DNA from: Granulicella sp.
GTDB taxonomy: Bacteria; Acidobacteriota; Terriglobia; Terriglobales; Acidobacteriaceae
Direction of reading: 5' to 3'
Assembly (NCBI GenBank): GCA_003133205.1
Contig: PKWK01000162.1
Coordinates: forward strand, 165 to 24,236
DNA: 24,072 nt
A program made the position numbers and the translations under genes. The notes under the pieces are model-generated. The model was not told the origin of the DNA and made no database searches. It was given only the letters and a program-made list of their open reading frames with translations. Below are positions 1-8,180 of the stretch, piece by piece (positions within the stretch are counted from its first letter, which is position 1; each line of letters starts with the position of its first letter).

Positions 1-187
1 CCCACGCATTCACCCGCCATCCAGTAGGCGCGGCCGTGTCCGGTTCAGCCGACCGCAGCGTCCCCGCCTCCAGCGCGTCGCGCAGTTCGAGAAACGCTTC
101 GAGCGCGTGCTTATCTCCAACGGCCTCAGCGCCCGCAGCAAAATGCCGCTCAATCCGTACCTTCAAATCGTCCAGTTCAGTTGTCAT
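1..187 (-). CDS. dapD: DapD N-terminal part (tetrahydrodipicolinate N-succinyltransferase), cut by the window edge
   Basis: The minus-strand frame starts with ATG at 187 and is open to base 1, giving 62 codons. It begins MTTELDDLKVRIE and continues with ALEAGTLR and then GWRVNAW, which matches the N-terminal helical domain of DapD; family members continue there with a VKKGIL-type segment. DapD succinylates tetrahydrodipicolinate in the succinylase branch of lysine/DAP synthesis, in the cytoplasm. The catalytic left-handed beta-helix lies outside the window. The gene begins 23 bases after the dapA stop on the same strand, so the two are probably co-transcribed. The ribosome binding site is weak. 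The call rests on a short stretch plus the dapA context. Confidence 0.82.
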   Translation of the reverse strand, partial: MTTELDDLKVRIERHFAAGAEAVGDKHALEAFLELRDALEAGTLRSAEPDTAAPTGWRVNAW

Positions 188-210
188 GGTCTGCTTCGAT
201 TGTAGCGGGA

Positions 211-1092
211 TTAGACCAACCCAAGCTCGCCCAACAACAACGCCAGCTTCTGCCGCGTCGGCGTCGTCACCGGAACCATCGGCAGCCGCAGCTTCTCTTC
301 AATACGCCCCATCAGTGCAAGCACAGCCTTCACCGGCGCCGGGCTCGGCTCGCAGAAGTGCGCCTGCATCAGCTTCAAGTACTTGCAGTTGATCGCGCGC
401 GCCGTCGGCCAATCGCCCGCCATCGCCGCCTGCACCATCTGCGCCATCTGCGCAGGAATCGCGTTCGACGCCACCGAGACCAGTCCCACGCCGCCCAGTG
501 CGATCACTGGCAGCGTCATCCCATCGTCGCCCGAGAAGACCCTGAAGCCGCGCGGCGCCTGCGTAATCAGCTCCGTAATCTGCGCCACGTTTCCGCTGGA
601 CTCCTTAATCCCCACAATGTTCGCGATCTCGGCCAGCCGCAGCACCGTCGCCGGTTCCAGGTTCACACCCGTCCGCGAAGGAATGTTGTACAGCAGCACG
701 GGTATCTCCACCGCCTCGGCGATCGCGCGAAAGTGCTGATACTGGCCTTCCTGTCCGGGCCGGTTGTAATACGGATTCGCCGTCAGCAGGCCGGTGAGCC
801 CCGGAACCTTGGCCAGCTTCTTCGCCCGCGCTACGGCCTCGCTCGTCGAATTGTGCGTGCAGCCCGCGAACGCCGGGACACGCCCCGCCGCAGCGCCCAC
901 CACTGCTTCCACCACGCGAAACGTCTCGGCCTCGCTCAGCGTTGAGGCCTCGCCCGTGGTGCCGCAAGGAATCAGAAAGTTGACGCCCGATTCAATCTGC
1001 CAGTTCACCAGCCGGACGAGCGCCGGTTCGTCAATCGCGCCATCCCCGCGGAAGGGTGTTACCAGTGCCGTGCCACAACCAGAAAGTTCCAT
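211..1092 (-). CDS. dapA: DapA, 4-hydroxy-tetrahydrodipicolinate synthase
   Basis: This 293-residue protein has the usual DapA length and is a TIM-barrel class I aldolase. It condenses pyruvate with aspartate semialdehyde, the first committed step to DAP and lysine. Visible motifs are GTTGE at 44-48, NPYYN at 106-110, Tyr135 in LLYNIPSR and the Schiff-base Lys163 in VGIKESSG. The start is ATG at 1092 and the stop is TAA. The gene lies 13 bases after the stop of the broken TMEM175-type gene and just before dapD. Aspartate semialdehyde would come from LysC and Asd, encoded further upstream on the same strand, and the product passes to DapB. Confidence 0.97.
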   Translation of the reverse strand: MELSGCGTALVTPFRGDGAIDEPALVRLVNWQIESGVNFLIPCGTTGEASTLSEAETFRVVEAVVGAAAGRVPAFAGCTHNSTSEAVARAKKLAKVPGLTGLLTANPYYNRPGQEGQYQHFRAIAEAVEIPVLLYNIPSRTGVNLEPATVLRLAEIANIVGIKESSGNVAQITELITQAPRGFRVFSGDDGMTLPVIALGGVGLVSVASNAIPAQMAQMVQAAMAGDWPTARAINCKYLKLMQAHFCEPSPAPVKAVLALMGRIEEKLRLPMVPVTTPTRQKLALLLGELGLV

Positions 1093-1105
1093 CGCGACTG
1101 TGAGT

Positions 1106-1750
1106 TTACCCTTTATCCGCCTGTGAAGTCGCGGAATTCTCAGCCGAAACTCCAGTCGGCCTCGGCGAATGGCAATCGTCTCCCTGCGGCGGCACCTCAG
1201 CCTTCGGCGGCAGCAGCCAGATCACTGCCACAGTCCCGATCAGAGCCAGCGACGCTGCGGGCCGGTAGAACGCCACCGGAACCGCCGCGAGATAGAGCAT
1301 AACGGACACGATCTGCTTACCCCAACTTGCGTGCGCAGGTGCCGCACTCTGCGACCGAATCTGGATCCAGAGAAACATCTACGAGACGCCAGGCAGAATG
1401 CTGACTCCTGCGTAGAGCGCGGTCGTGAAGGACGACAGGCCCTTGATGCCGATCCAGTCCGTGGCAAAAGGAAACAGCGAGAGGCAGAAGAGAAAGACCA
1501 GGTTAGCACACAGGATGCCGTGACTGACCGTCTCAACCTCATCAACGAGGTAATGATGGTTCACCCAGTAAATCCCGATCTGCACGAAGGTGAGCAGGTA
1601 GAGGAAGAGAGTAGGCAGAGCCGCGCGCAGGCCAGCCACGCCGTCCTACCCAGGGACCTTCAACTCCAGCACCATGATGGTGATGATTACGGCGATTACG
1701 CCGTCGGAAAATGCTTCGAGACGCCCCAGACTCAGGATCTGCCTGCTCAC
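1106..1750 (-). pseudogene. TMEM175-type (DUF1211) potassium channel gene interrupted by two in-frame TAG codons
   Basis: Reading one minus-strand frame from GTG at 1750 to TAA at 1106-1108 gives 214 codons, the normal size of bacterial TMEM175 channels. The first helix carries the family hallmark: RLEAFSDGVIAVIITIMVLE, with the FSD motif and a following Thr. Further helices follow (FLYLLTFVQIGIYWVNHH, ILCANLVFLFCLSLFPF, a C-terminal pair near IGTVAVIWLLPP). The frame is broken by TAG at 1646-1648 (codon 35) and TAG at 1379-1381 (codon 124), with no frame change at either site. Each could come from a single base change, for example TGG to TAG. Several neighbouring genes end in TAG, so the codon is a normal stop here. 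A pseudogene, or two consensus errors, is most likely. It sits 42 bases after the aminotransferase gene and 13 before dapA. Confidence 0.75.
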
Positions 1751-1792
1751 TCCGACACCCTAGCACGGAGCGGAGCGTATACGCCCGGCCGT

Positions 1793-3061
1793 CTACGCAA
1801 ACGCTGCGTAGTTGCGGTGGAGTTCGCTGGGATTCAACGCCGGCACATGCAGCGACGCAGCCCCGTTCATCGTGGTCGACGGCTGCTCCATGCACTTCAC
1901 AAACGCAGCCTGGAACTTCGCCATCTCGCTTTTGCTGCCCACGCTTACGCGGACATAGGTTGGCATCGCGGCCCACGTACGGCCGATCGCAACATTCTCG
2001 CCCAGCATCGCGCTTTGGAACTCTCCGCCCGGCCGCCTGACATCGACCATGAAAAAGTTGGTCTGCGAGCCCGGGACCACGGAGTAGGCACGCTTGGCCA
2101 GAAACTCCAGCGTCTCCGAGCGCACGTCCGCGTTGATCTTGCGCCGCAGAGGAACCAGTTCCTTGTCGAGCAGCGCCGCCTGGGCCGCGGCAGCGCTCGT
2201 CACCGAAACGCTTGCCAGGGTGGGCGCGTACGGAGCTATCACCCGGAACTTCTGGAAGTACTCAGGCCGCGCGAACACCAGCCCCGCGCGAATTCCTGCC
2301 ATGCCATAGATCTTCGAGAAGGTCCGCGTCACGATGATGTCCTGATCCGCCGCAACCAGGTCGATACACGATTCCTCATTCGAGAAGTCGAGGTACGCCT
2401 CGTCGACAATCACGACCGAACCTGCCGGCTTATTCTTCAACAGCCAGACGATGTCCGCCTTCGGAGTGATCGTTCCTGTCGGGTTATTCGGGTTCACGAT
2501 GTAGTACGCTCCCGCCTTTGGCGTCGCCGCGACCATCGCCCTCACATCGTGCGCATAGGTCGAGGTGAGCTTGACGGGGAACTTGGGCGCGCCAACCATG
2601 TCCGCAACGCCGGCGCCCTGTTCGTAGCTCGGATCGCCATAAACGAGCGCTTTGCCGGGGCCGATGTGCGACATCAATGCGAGATTCAGCGGACCGGCCG
2701 ATCCTGGAAACAAACCAACGTAGCCACGCTTCAAACCGGAGAGATCAAGCGCAGTGCTCACCGTCGCCTGGACCACTTCTCCGTGGTAACGGTTGCCGAC
2801 CGCGGCCATCTTGCAGATTGCATCGAGCGCCGACTGCGCGGGGCCCAGGGGATTCTCGTTCATGCTGATGAAGACGATCTCATCCTCGATCGACCTGTCC
2901 AGGCTCAACGCATCGCTGTCCCCGACGCCGCGAACCGGATGAGGCGCCGACACGCCCTGGACCGCCGCAAATCCGCGCAAGGAAGTGGCAGCAACCGAAG
3001 CCGCTCCGAGGCTACTAAGAAAGGACCTTCGCGAAAGACCGAACTTGAATGCAGTGCTCAT
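1793..3061 (-). CDS. Tat-exported HisC-like class I/II aminotransferase
   Basis: This is a 422-residue PLP-dependent fold-type I aminotransferase, closest in style to histidinol-phosphate aminotransferase. From ATG at 3061, a twin-arginine signal (LSRRSFLSSLGAASVAA, about residues 9-25) precedes the enzyme. Catalytic features are Asn190 in VNPNNPTGT, Asp220 and Tyr223 in VDEAYLDF, the PLP lysine Lys250 in RTFSKIYG, and Arg258 in GIRAG. A TTG five codons further out would also be in frame, but AGGAG lies 7 bases before the ATG, so the ATG is preferred. The signal predicts folding with PLP in the cytoplasm and export by Tat, which is unusual for an amino-acid biosynthetic enzyme. The substrate is unknown. 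It lies in the dap block behind its own promoter, and its stop is TAG. Confidence 0.9.
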   Translation of the reverse strand: MSTAFKFGLSRRSFLSSLGAASVAATSLRGFAAVQGVSAPHPVRGVGDSDALSLDRSIEDEIVFISMNENPLGPAQSALDAICKMAAVGNRYHGEVVQATVSTALDLSGLKRGYVGLFPGSAGPLNLALMSHIGPGKALVYGDPSYEQGAGVADMVGAPKFPVKLTSTYAHDVRAMVAATPKAGAYYIVNPNNPTGTITPKADIVWLLKNKPAGSVVIVDEAYLDFSNEESCIDLVAADQDIIVTRTFSKIYGMAGIRAGLVFARPEYFQKFRVIAPYAPTLASVSVTSAAAAQAALLDKELVPLRRKINADVRSETLEFLAKRAYSVVPGSQTNFFMVDVRRPGGEFQSAMLGENVAIGRTWAAMPTYVRVSVGSKSEMAKFQAAFVKCMEQPSTTMNGAASLHVPALNPSELHRNYAAFA

Positions 3062-3461
3062 GGAGAGGCTCCTCAAGAGATCGGTTCGTGGAATCGAGAC
3101 GCCGGTGCGACAGGAGGATTAACCAGCTGGGACGAATACACTTTCACTGCAGTAGCGGCTTGCAGGTGCAGAATCTAGTTTGGGAGATCCAGGGACGGAG
3201 TTCGAATATGCAATCGAATGAGTATCAATTTACATCACATTGATGCTCTGTGCGCACTGCAGAAAAAACAAATCGATTAGAATCGAGACCCTTGAGGCCG
3301 TCAATTCCATTATGTAACTGAAATTGCTCAACATTGAGGCGTTGAGACGAGAGCCTCTCGTGATCTTTTCCTTATGTCCGCATCAGAATGCGTCCCGTTC
3401 GAACCCCGTGCGCACACAAGGCCGCGGCATCAAACGCGCTCATCGTGCGCAGACCCTTGCT
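3062..3461. other. Long intergenic leader region without a recognised gene
   Basis: These 400 bases separate the M29 peptidase stop from the aminotransferase start. The stretch is AT-richer than the flanking genes, and no convincing coding frame was found on either strand. It holds a good sigma70-type promoter on the minus strand (3276-3304), which implies a leader of about 200 nt before the aminotransferase ATG. A small inverted repeat (ATCAAT/ATTGAT, 3224-3229 and 3239-3244) falls inside that leader. No known riboswitch fold was recognised. Confidence 0.6.
3276..3304 (-). promoter_or_regulatory. Sigma70-type promoter for the Tat aminotransferase
   Basis: On the minus strand, TTGACG (3304-3299) is followed after exactly 17 bases by TCTAAT (3281-3276). 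Each hexamer differs from the consensus at one position. Transcription would start near 3269 and run into the aminotransferase gene, leaving a leader of about 208 nt. Confidence 0.55.
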
Positions 3462-4736
3462 CTAGACCCACTCACCCGCGCGCATCAGAGGCTCGGCCGC
3501 GCCATCCGCAGCGATACCGTCCACATCCATCTCCGCCGAGCCGATCATCCAGTCCACATGGATCAGACTCGAGTTCGCCCCCAGAGCCGTCAGCGCATCG
3601 TTGTCCATCTTCTCGCCGCCAATCAGGCACGTGGAGTAAGCCTGCCCCAGTGCAATATGGCTCGCCGCATTCTCGTCGAACAGGGTGCTCCAGAACAAAA
3701 TCCCCGTCGCCGCAATCGGTGAGGACGCAGGCACCAGCGCCACTTCGCCCAGCCGCCGAGCTCCATCGTCCGTCGAAATCAGCCGGTTCAGCACATCCTC
3801 ACCAGCTGTCGCCGTGGCCTCCACTATCTTGCCGGCCTCAAACCTGCACTGAATATTCTCGATCAGCGTCCCCTGGTGTGAGAGCGGCTTCGACGCCCGG
3901 ACCACGCCATCCACGCGGTCCTTGTGCGGCGTAGTGAAGCACTCCTCCGTCGGAATATTCGGCTGGCAATACACGCCGTTCCCCGCGGTCGTTCCGCCGC
4001 CCGCCCACAGATGCTCGTCCGCCAATCCCACTTTCAGATCGGTCGAGCCATCCGCGGACTTGAAGTGCAGCGCCGCAAACCGCTTCGTATTCAGCATGTC
4101 CACGCGCTGCTTCAGCCGCGCGCCATGCGCCAGCCAGTCTGCCACCGGATCGTCCCCAGTAATTCGCGATGCCTGGAAGATGGCCTCCCACAGCTTCGCC
4201 ACCGCCGCGTCAACCGGCTCCCCCGGAAACACCAGCTTCGCCCACTCCGGCGTCGCCGCGGCCACAATCGTCCAATTGATCTCGTGCCGTGTGATCAACT
4301 CCATCGCCGGCTTGCTCGCCTTCGACGCCGCCACATTCGCCCGCGCCACCTTCGCCGGATCCTGCCCGCTAAGCAGCGCCGGGTTCGTCCCGGCAATCGC
4401 CATCCTCGCCGCGCCATTCTTGAACGCAGTCGCAATCCCATCCTGCAGCCACACTGGCGCATAGTCGAAGCTCGCATCCGGAGCTTGCTCAAACCGCGAC
4501 AGCACGCACGGATCATCCGCAAACAACGTCGTCACCAGGAGAGCCCCGGCGCGGTACGCATGATCGGTAATCCGCTGTACCAGCGGCAGCGCCTCGATGG
4601 GAGCGGTCAGCACCAACTCCTGCCCCTCGCGCAGCCCCAACCCCACGCGCACAGCCACCTCGGCCAGTCGGTCAAGCTTTTCATCAAAGGACAACGAAGT
4701 AAACGAAGGGGCGGAAACGACGGCGGAAGCGCTCAT
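3462..4736 (-). CDS. M29-family metallo-aminopeptidase (AmpS/AmpT-like)
   Basis: This 424-residue protein has the usual length for peptidase family M29. The N-terminal half is the alpha/beta domain. The C-terminal half carries all expected co-catalytic metal ligands: Glu264 in NIPTEECFTTP, Glu331 in RRLGEVALVP, His360 and Tyr367 in SHIALGQAY, and His393 and Asp395 in IHVDWMIG. Members are cytoplasmic dimeric aminopeptidases of broad specificity, so peptide turnover is the likely role. The start is ATG at 4736 with a weak ribosome binding site, and the stop is TAG. The gene lies 112 bases after dapB on the same strand and may be read through from the asd-lysC-dapB unit. It is not a DapE homologue, which would be family M20. 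Confidence 0.93.
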   Translation of the reverse strand: MSASAVVSAPSFTSLSFDEKLDRLAEVAVRVGLGLREGQELVLTAPIEALPLVQRITDHAYRAGALLVTTLFADDPCVLSRFEQAPDASFDYAPVWLQDGIATAFKNGAARMAIAGTNPALLSGQDPAKVARANVAASKASKPAMELITRHEINWTIVAAATPEWAKLVFPGEPVDAAVAKLWEAIFQASRITGDDPVADWLAHGARLKQRVDMLNTKRFAALHFKSADGSTDLKVGLADEHLWAGGGTTAGNGVYCQPNIPTEECFTTPHKDRVDGVVRASKPLSHQGTLIENIQCRFEAGKIVEATATAGEDVLNRLISTDDGARRLGEVALVPASSPIAATGILFWSTLFDENAASHIALGQAYSTCLIGGEKMDNDALTALGANSSLIHVDWMIGSAEMDVDGIAADGAAEPLMRAGEWV

Positions 4737-4848
4737 ACCTACAGATTAAGCGCGCCCCCAAACATGCGCAACTCAGCGTCCAGGCCTTCAGCCTCATCGC
4801 AAACAAATCGGTGTAGATCGGTGGTAAGCCTTTCGCACTCGTGCGCAC

Positions 4849-5538
4849 CTACAACTTTTCCCACACATCGCGAAAGTTGTAGCACCCCGTCCGTGTCGCA
4901 AGCCACTCCGCCGCCCGCACCGCACCCTCCGCGAATCCTCGCCGCGAAAACGCCTCATGCGTCAGAATCACCCGGTCCGCATCGCTCACCGCCTGCAGCA
5001 CGTGCGTCCCCTTCGCATCGCCCTCGCGCACCGACTCGATCGGCACCTCGATCTTCTTCCCCGCGCCACGCTCCACCATCTCCGCAATCGAGATCGCCGT
5101 CCCCGAAGGCTTGTCCAGCTTGCTCACATGGTGCGTCTCCACGATCGAAAACTTGTACCCGGCAGCCGTCAGCGATGCGCCCATCTGCTCCGCCAGCTTC
5201 AGCATCACCTGCACGCCAATTGAAAAATTCGTCCCGTAGAGCAGCCCCGCCTGCTTGCGCTCCGCCAGGCCGCGCATGTCCGCCAGCGACGCATACCACC
5301 CCGTGGTTCCCACCACCATCTTCGCGCCCGTAGCCAGGCACGCGCGCATGTTCTGCACCACCGCCTCAGGCGTCGTGAAGTCGATCACCACATCGAATCC
5401 CGCCACAAACGGAGGCGTCAACGCCGTTGCGCCCGTGTTCTCCAGTTCATCCAGCACATTGACGCCGTGGCCGCGCTCGGCCGCCACCTCCGCAACCAGC
5501 TTGCCGGTCTTGCCCTGCCCAAGCACCAATATCCGCAT
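4849..5538 (-). CDS. dapB: DapB, 4-hydroxy-tetrahydrodipicolinate reductase
   Basis: The protein has 229 residues from ATG at 5538, slightly short for the family (commonly 240-270). It contains an N-terminal dinucleotide-binding segment (ILVLGQGKTGKLV), DFTTPEAV, VGTTGW, GTNFSIGV and the substrate/catalytic signature VETHHVSKLDKPSGTA. It reduces the DapA product with NAD(P)H to tetrahydrodipicolinate. A TTG two codons upstream is in frame, but the ATG fits the normal MRILV-type start. It lies 46 bases after the lysC stop and is probably part of the asd-lysC-dapB operon. The stop is TAG. Confidence 0.96.
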   Translation of the reverse strand: MRILVLGQGKTGKLVAEVAAERGHGVNVLDELENTGATALTPPFVAGFDVVIDFTTPEAVVQNMRACLATGAKMVVGTTGWYASLADMRGLAERKQAGLLYGTNFSIGVQVMLKLAEQMGASLTAAGYKFSIVETHHVSKLDKPSGTAISIAEMVERGAGKKIEVPIESVREGDAKGTHVLQAVSDADRVILTHEAFSRRGFAEGAVRAAEWLATRTGCYNFRDVWEKL

Positions 5539-5584
5539 AATCAAAGTCTACCGTGGAGCAGCCGCGATTCAACGAAGAGCGCGC

Positions 5585-7030
5585 TCAAACCTTAGCAATT
5601 ACCCTGGCCTCGGTATCGAATACGGTCGGATCCGGATCGACGAAGAACTCCGCGTGCAGCGATCGGATCGCCTCTTCCACATCCGACTCCTCGATCATGA
5701 AGCTCATGTTGATCTCGCTCGCACCCTGCGAGATCATCCGCACGTTGATGTGCCGAATCGCCGAAAACACTCGCCCCGCCATGCCGTTATGCCCGCGAAT
5801 ATCCTCGCCCACCATGCAGATCAGGGCCTTGTGCCCCTCCAGCTTCACGTCCGCAATCTTGCCCAGCTCAGCGCAGATCTCGGGCAGCCGCTCGTTCGTG
5901 TCCACCGTCAGCGAGATGCTCACCTCACTCGTCGAAACCATGTCGATCGCACAGTGATACCTGTCGAAGACATCGAACACGGACTTCAGATATCCATGCG
6001 TCATCAGCATCCGGCTTGCCACGATGTCGATGATGGTCAGCCGCTTCTTCGCCGCAATACTCTTGAACGGGCTCGCGCACGGTGGCGCCATCGCCGTAAT
6101 CTTCGTGCCCTCGTTCTCAGGGTTGCGCGAGTTCAGCACCCACACCGGAATGCTCTTCTGCACCGCAGGAAGAATCGTCGCCGGATGCAGCACCTTCGCA
6201 CCGAAGTACGCCAGCTCCGCGGCCTCCTCAAAGCTGATCGTCTTCACCCGCAGCGCATCCGGACAGATGCGCGGGTCGGTCGTCATAATCCCATTCACGT
6301 CGGTCCAGATCTCGATCGCGCCCGCGTGCAGCCCACCGCCCACCAATGCAGCCGTAAAGTCGCTGCCGCCACGTCCCAGCGTCGTCGTAATGCCTTCCGC
6401 CGTCGCGCCGATAAAGCCGCCCATCACCGGCGTGTGCCCGGCCTCCACCAGCGGCAGCACCAGTTCCGTCAGCTTGGCCTCGATCGCAGCCTCCTGCGGC
6501 ACTGCCTTGCCATAGTGGTCGTCCGTAATAATGCAGGCCCGCGAATCCACGCGCACGCCGCTCAACCCATGCTGCGCAAACGCCCCCGCAACCATCCGCG
6601 ACGACATCCGCTCGCCAAAGCTCACCACGTTGTCGCTCGTCCGCGGCGTCAGTTCACCCACCGCCGCGATCCCGCGCAGCAAATCATCCAGCAAATCGAA
6701 CCCGCGCCGGATCGCCGCCTCAACCTCCACGTACAGTTCCCCGCACAACAAATCTGCCGTCGTCTCGATGTGCCGGTTCCGCAGCCGCGCCGCAATCGCC
6801 AGCGCCCCCACCTTGTCGCCTCGCCCCGCAGCCGCAGCCGCGGCCAGCAACTGGTCGGTCACCTTAGCCATCGCCGACACCACCACCACCGGCTTCAGCC
6901 CGCGCTCCCGCCGCCCACGCACAATCTCGGACGTACGCAGCATCGCCTTGGCGTCCTCCACCGACGTGCCGCCGAACTTCATCACGACGAGGTCGGTTCT
7001 GGCCTCTCCCACCCTGACCGCCTCGCTCAT
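5585..7030 (-). CDS. lysC: LysC, aspartate kinase (monofunctional)
   Basis: This 481-residue aspartokinase phosphorylates aspartate, the entry step of lysine, methionine and threonine synthesis. The kinase signature KFGGTSV begins at residue 18, and TTLGRGGSDFTAAL lies in the middle of the kinase domain. The last third contains two ACT-type segments (around MLMTHGYLKSVFDVF and MVGEDIRGHNGMAGRVFSAI), which in the family bind amino-acid effectors, so feedback inhibition is likely. The frame is open 47 codons further upstream, but ATG at 7030 gives the normal N-terminus and overlaps the asd stop as ATGA (7027-7030), indicating translational coupling. No homoserine dehydrogenase domain is present. 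Confidence 0.97.
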   Translation of the reverse strand: MSEAVRVGEARTDLVVMKFGGTSVEDAKAMLRTSEIVRGRRERGLKPVVVVSAMAKVTDQLLAAAAAAGRGDKVGALAIAARLRNRHIETTADLLCGELYVEVEAAIRRGFDLLDDLLRGIAAVGELTPRTSDNVVSFGERMSSRMVAGAFAQHGLSGVRVDSRACIITDDHYGKAVPQEAAIEAKLTELVLPLVEAGHTPVMGGFIGATAEGITTTLGRGGSDFTAALVGGGLHAGAIEIWTDVNGIMTTDPRICPDALRVKTISFEEAAELAYFGAKVLHPATILPAVQKSIPVWVLNSRNPENEGTKITAMAPPCASPFKSIAAKKRLTIIDIVASRMLMTHGYLKSVFDVFDRYHCAIDMVSTSEVSISLTVDTNERLPEICAELGKIADVKLEGHKALICMVGEDIRGHNGMAGRVFSAIRHINVRMISQGASEINMSFMIEESDVEEAIRSLHAEFFVDPDPTVFDTEARVIAKV

Positions 7031-8130
7031 ACGAGCACCGCATCCCGCTGGACTGATTTCATATCCAGCTTGCCCAGACGCGCCAGCACCTCCGCGTTCA
7101 GCACCGCTGCTCCCGCCGCCCCGCGAATCGTATTGTGCGACAGCACCACAAACTTCCAGTCCAGCAGATTGCACTCACGTAGCCGTCCCACGGTCGCAGC
7201 CATGCCATGCCCGCGCATCCGGTCCAGCCGCGGCTGTGGCCGGTCCACACTTGCGTCAAACTCCACCGGCTGCTCCGGTGCGGTCGGCAGGCGCAGTCCC
7301 GCCAGCGGCGCAAACTCGCTCCACGCCGCCAGTACCTCCTCGCGGCTCGCCTTCGTCCGTAGCTTGATCGACACGCACTCCATGTGCCCGTCTTCCACTG
7401 CCACGCGATTGCAGTGCGCGCTCAACTTTGCATCCAGCATCTCGATGCCGCCACGCCCAAGCCTGCCAAGCAGCTTGCCAACCTCTTCCTGCAGCTTCTC
7501 TTCCTCGTTTTTGATGTACGGGACGACGTTCCCCAGAATGTCCAGCGAAGCCACGCCCGGATACCCTGCCCCACTCACTGCCTGCATCGTCGACACAAAC
7601 AGGCTCTCAATCCCGAATCGCTCCTCGAGCGGCTTCAGCGCCAACACCAGCCCAATCGCGCAGCAGTTCGGATTGGTGACAATGTAGCCGCCAGTCCCGC
7701 CGGAATCCCTGCGCCAGCTCTGTCCCTCGATCAGCGCCAGATGATCCGCGTTCACCTCAGGCACCACTAGCGGCACGTCCGCCACCATCCGGAACGCGCT
7801 CGAGTTCGACACCACCGCGCATCCCGCCGCGGCAAACTTCGGCTCCAGTTCGCGCGCATGCTCCGCGTCCAGCGCCGCGAAAATAATCTTCGGCAACTCG
7901 CCCTCAGGCGTGCCCTCGGGAACGTTTGGCATCACCGTCATCGCGGCAATGCGCGCCGGCAGCGGCGTGTCCAGCTTCCACCGGCAGGCCTCGCCATACG
8001 TCTTGCCCGCGCTGCGATCGCTCGCCGCAAGCCACGCGATCTCAAACCACGGGTGATTGTTCAACAACTGGATGAAGCGCTGCCCAACCATGCCGGTAGC
8101 GCCAAGAATGCCAACTTTGCGTCGTTCCAT
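7027..8130 (-). CDS. asd: Asd, aspartate-semialdehyde dehydrogenase
   Basis: This 367-residue protein has the NADP-binding GATGMVG at 10-16, the active-site Cys156 in NPNCCAIG and the probable acid/base His249 in VEDGHM. The SAHCNRV/DGH arrangement resembles the archaeal/fungal-type enzyme more than the E. coli type. It reduces aspartyl phosphate to aspartate semialdehyde, supplying DapA. It is the first gene of the asd-lysC-dapB unit, and its TGA stop overlaps the lysC start by four bases. The start is ATG at 8130. A divergent small membrane-protein gene lies on the other side of the 142-base upstream gap. Confidence 0.97.
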   Translation of the reverse strand: MERRKVGILGATGMVGQRFIQLLNNHPWFEIAWLAASDRSAGKTYGEACRWKLDTPLPARIAAMTVMPNVPEGTPEGELPKIIFAALDAEHARELEPKFAAAGCAVVSNSSAFRMVADVPLVVPEVNADHLALIEGQSWRRDSGGTGGYIVTNPNCCAIGLVLALKPLEERFGIESLFVSTMQAVSGAGYPGVASLDILGNVVPYIKNEEEKLQEEVGKLLGRLGRGGIEMLDAKLSAHCNRVAVEDGHMECVSIKLRTKASREEVLAAWSEFAPLAGLRLPTAPEQPVEFDASVDRPQPRLDRMRGHGMAATVGRLRECNLLDWKFVVLSHNTIRGAAGAAVLNAEVLARLGKLDMKSVQRDAVLV

Positions 8131-8180
8131 ATCTCTTAAGAATACCGCAGACCCACCGTAATCTGCCGCGAATCGGGTGC

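Noticed and set aside
1379..1648. Reassignment of TAG to an amino acid genome-wide
   Set aside because: The aminotransferase, M29 peptidase, dapB, icd, galU, DUF3617, beta-barrel and small-protein genes all end normally in TAG.
1169..3178. Long plus-strand open frame of 669 codons across the aminotransferase region
   Set aside because: It is an Arg/His-rich antisense shadow of the aminotransferase and TMEM175-type genes, as expected in high-GC DNA.
3224..3244. ATCAAT/ATTGAT inverted repeat in the aminotransferase leader as an operator
   Set aside because: Six-base arms with a nine-base spacer are likely by chance in AT-rich DNA; noted only as part of the leader.
5255..7687. Plus-strand open frame of 810 codons opposite dapB-lysC-asd
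   Set aside because: Antisense to three well-supported biosynthetic genes; Arg/His-rich composition with no motif.
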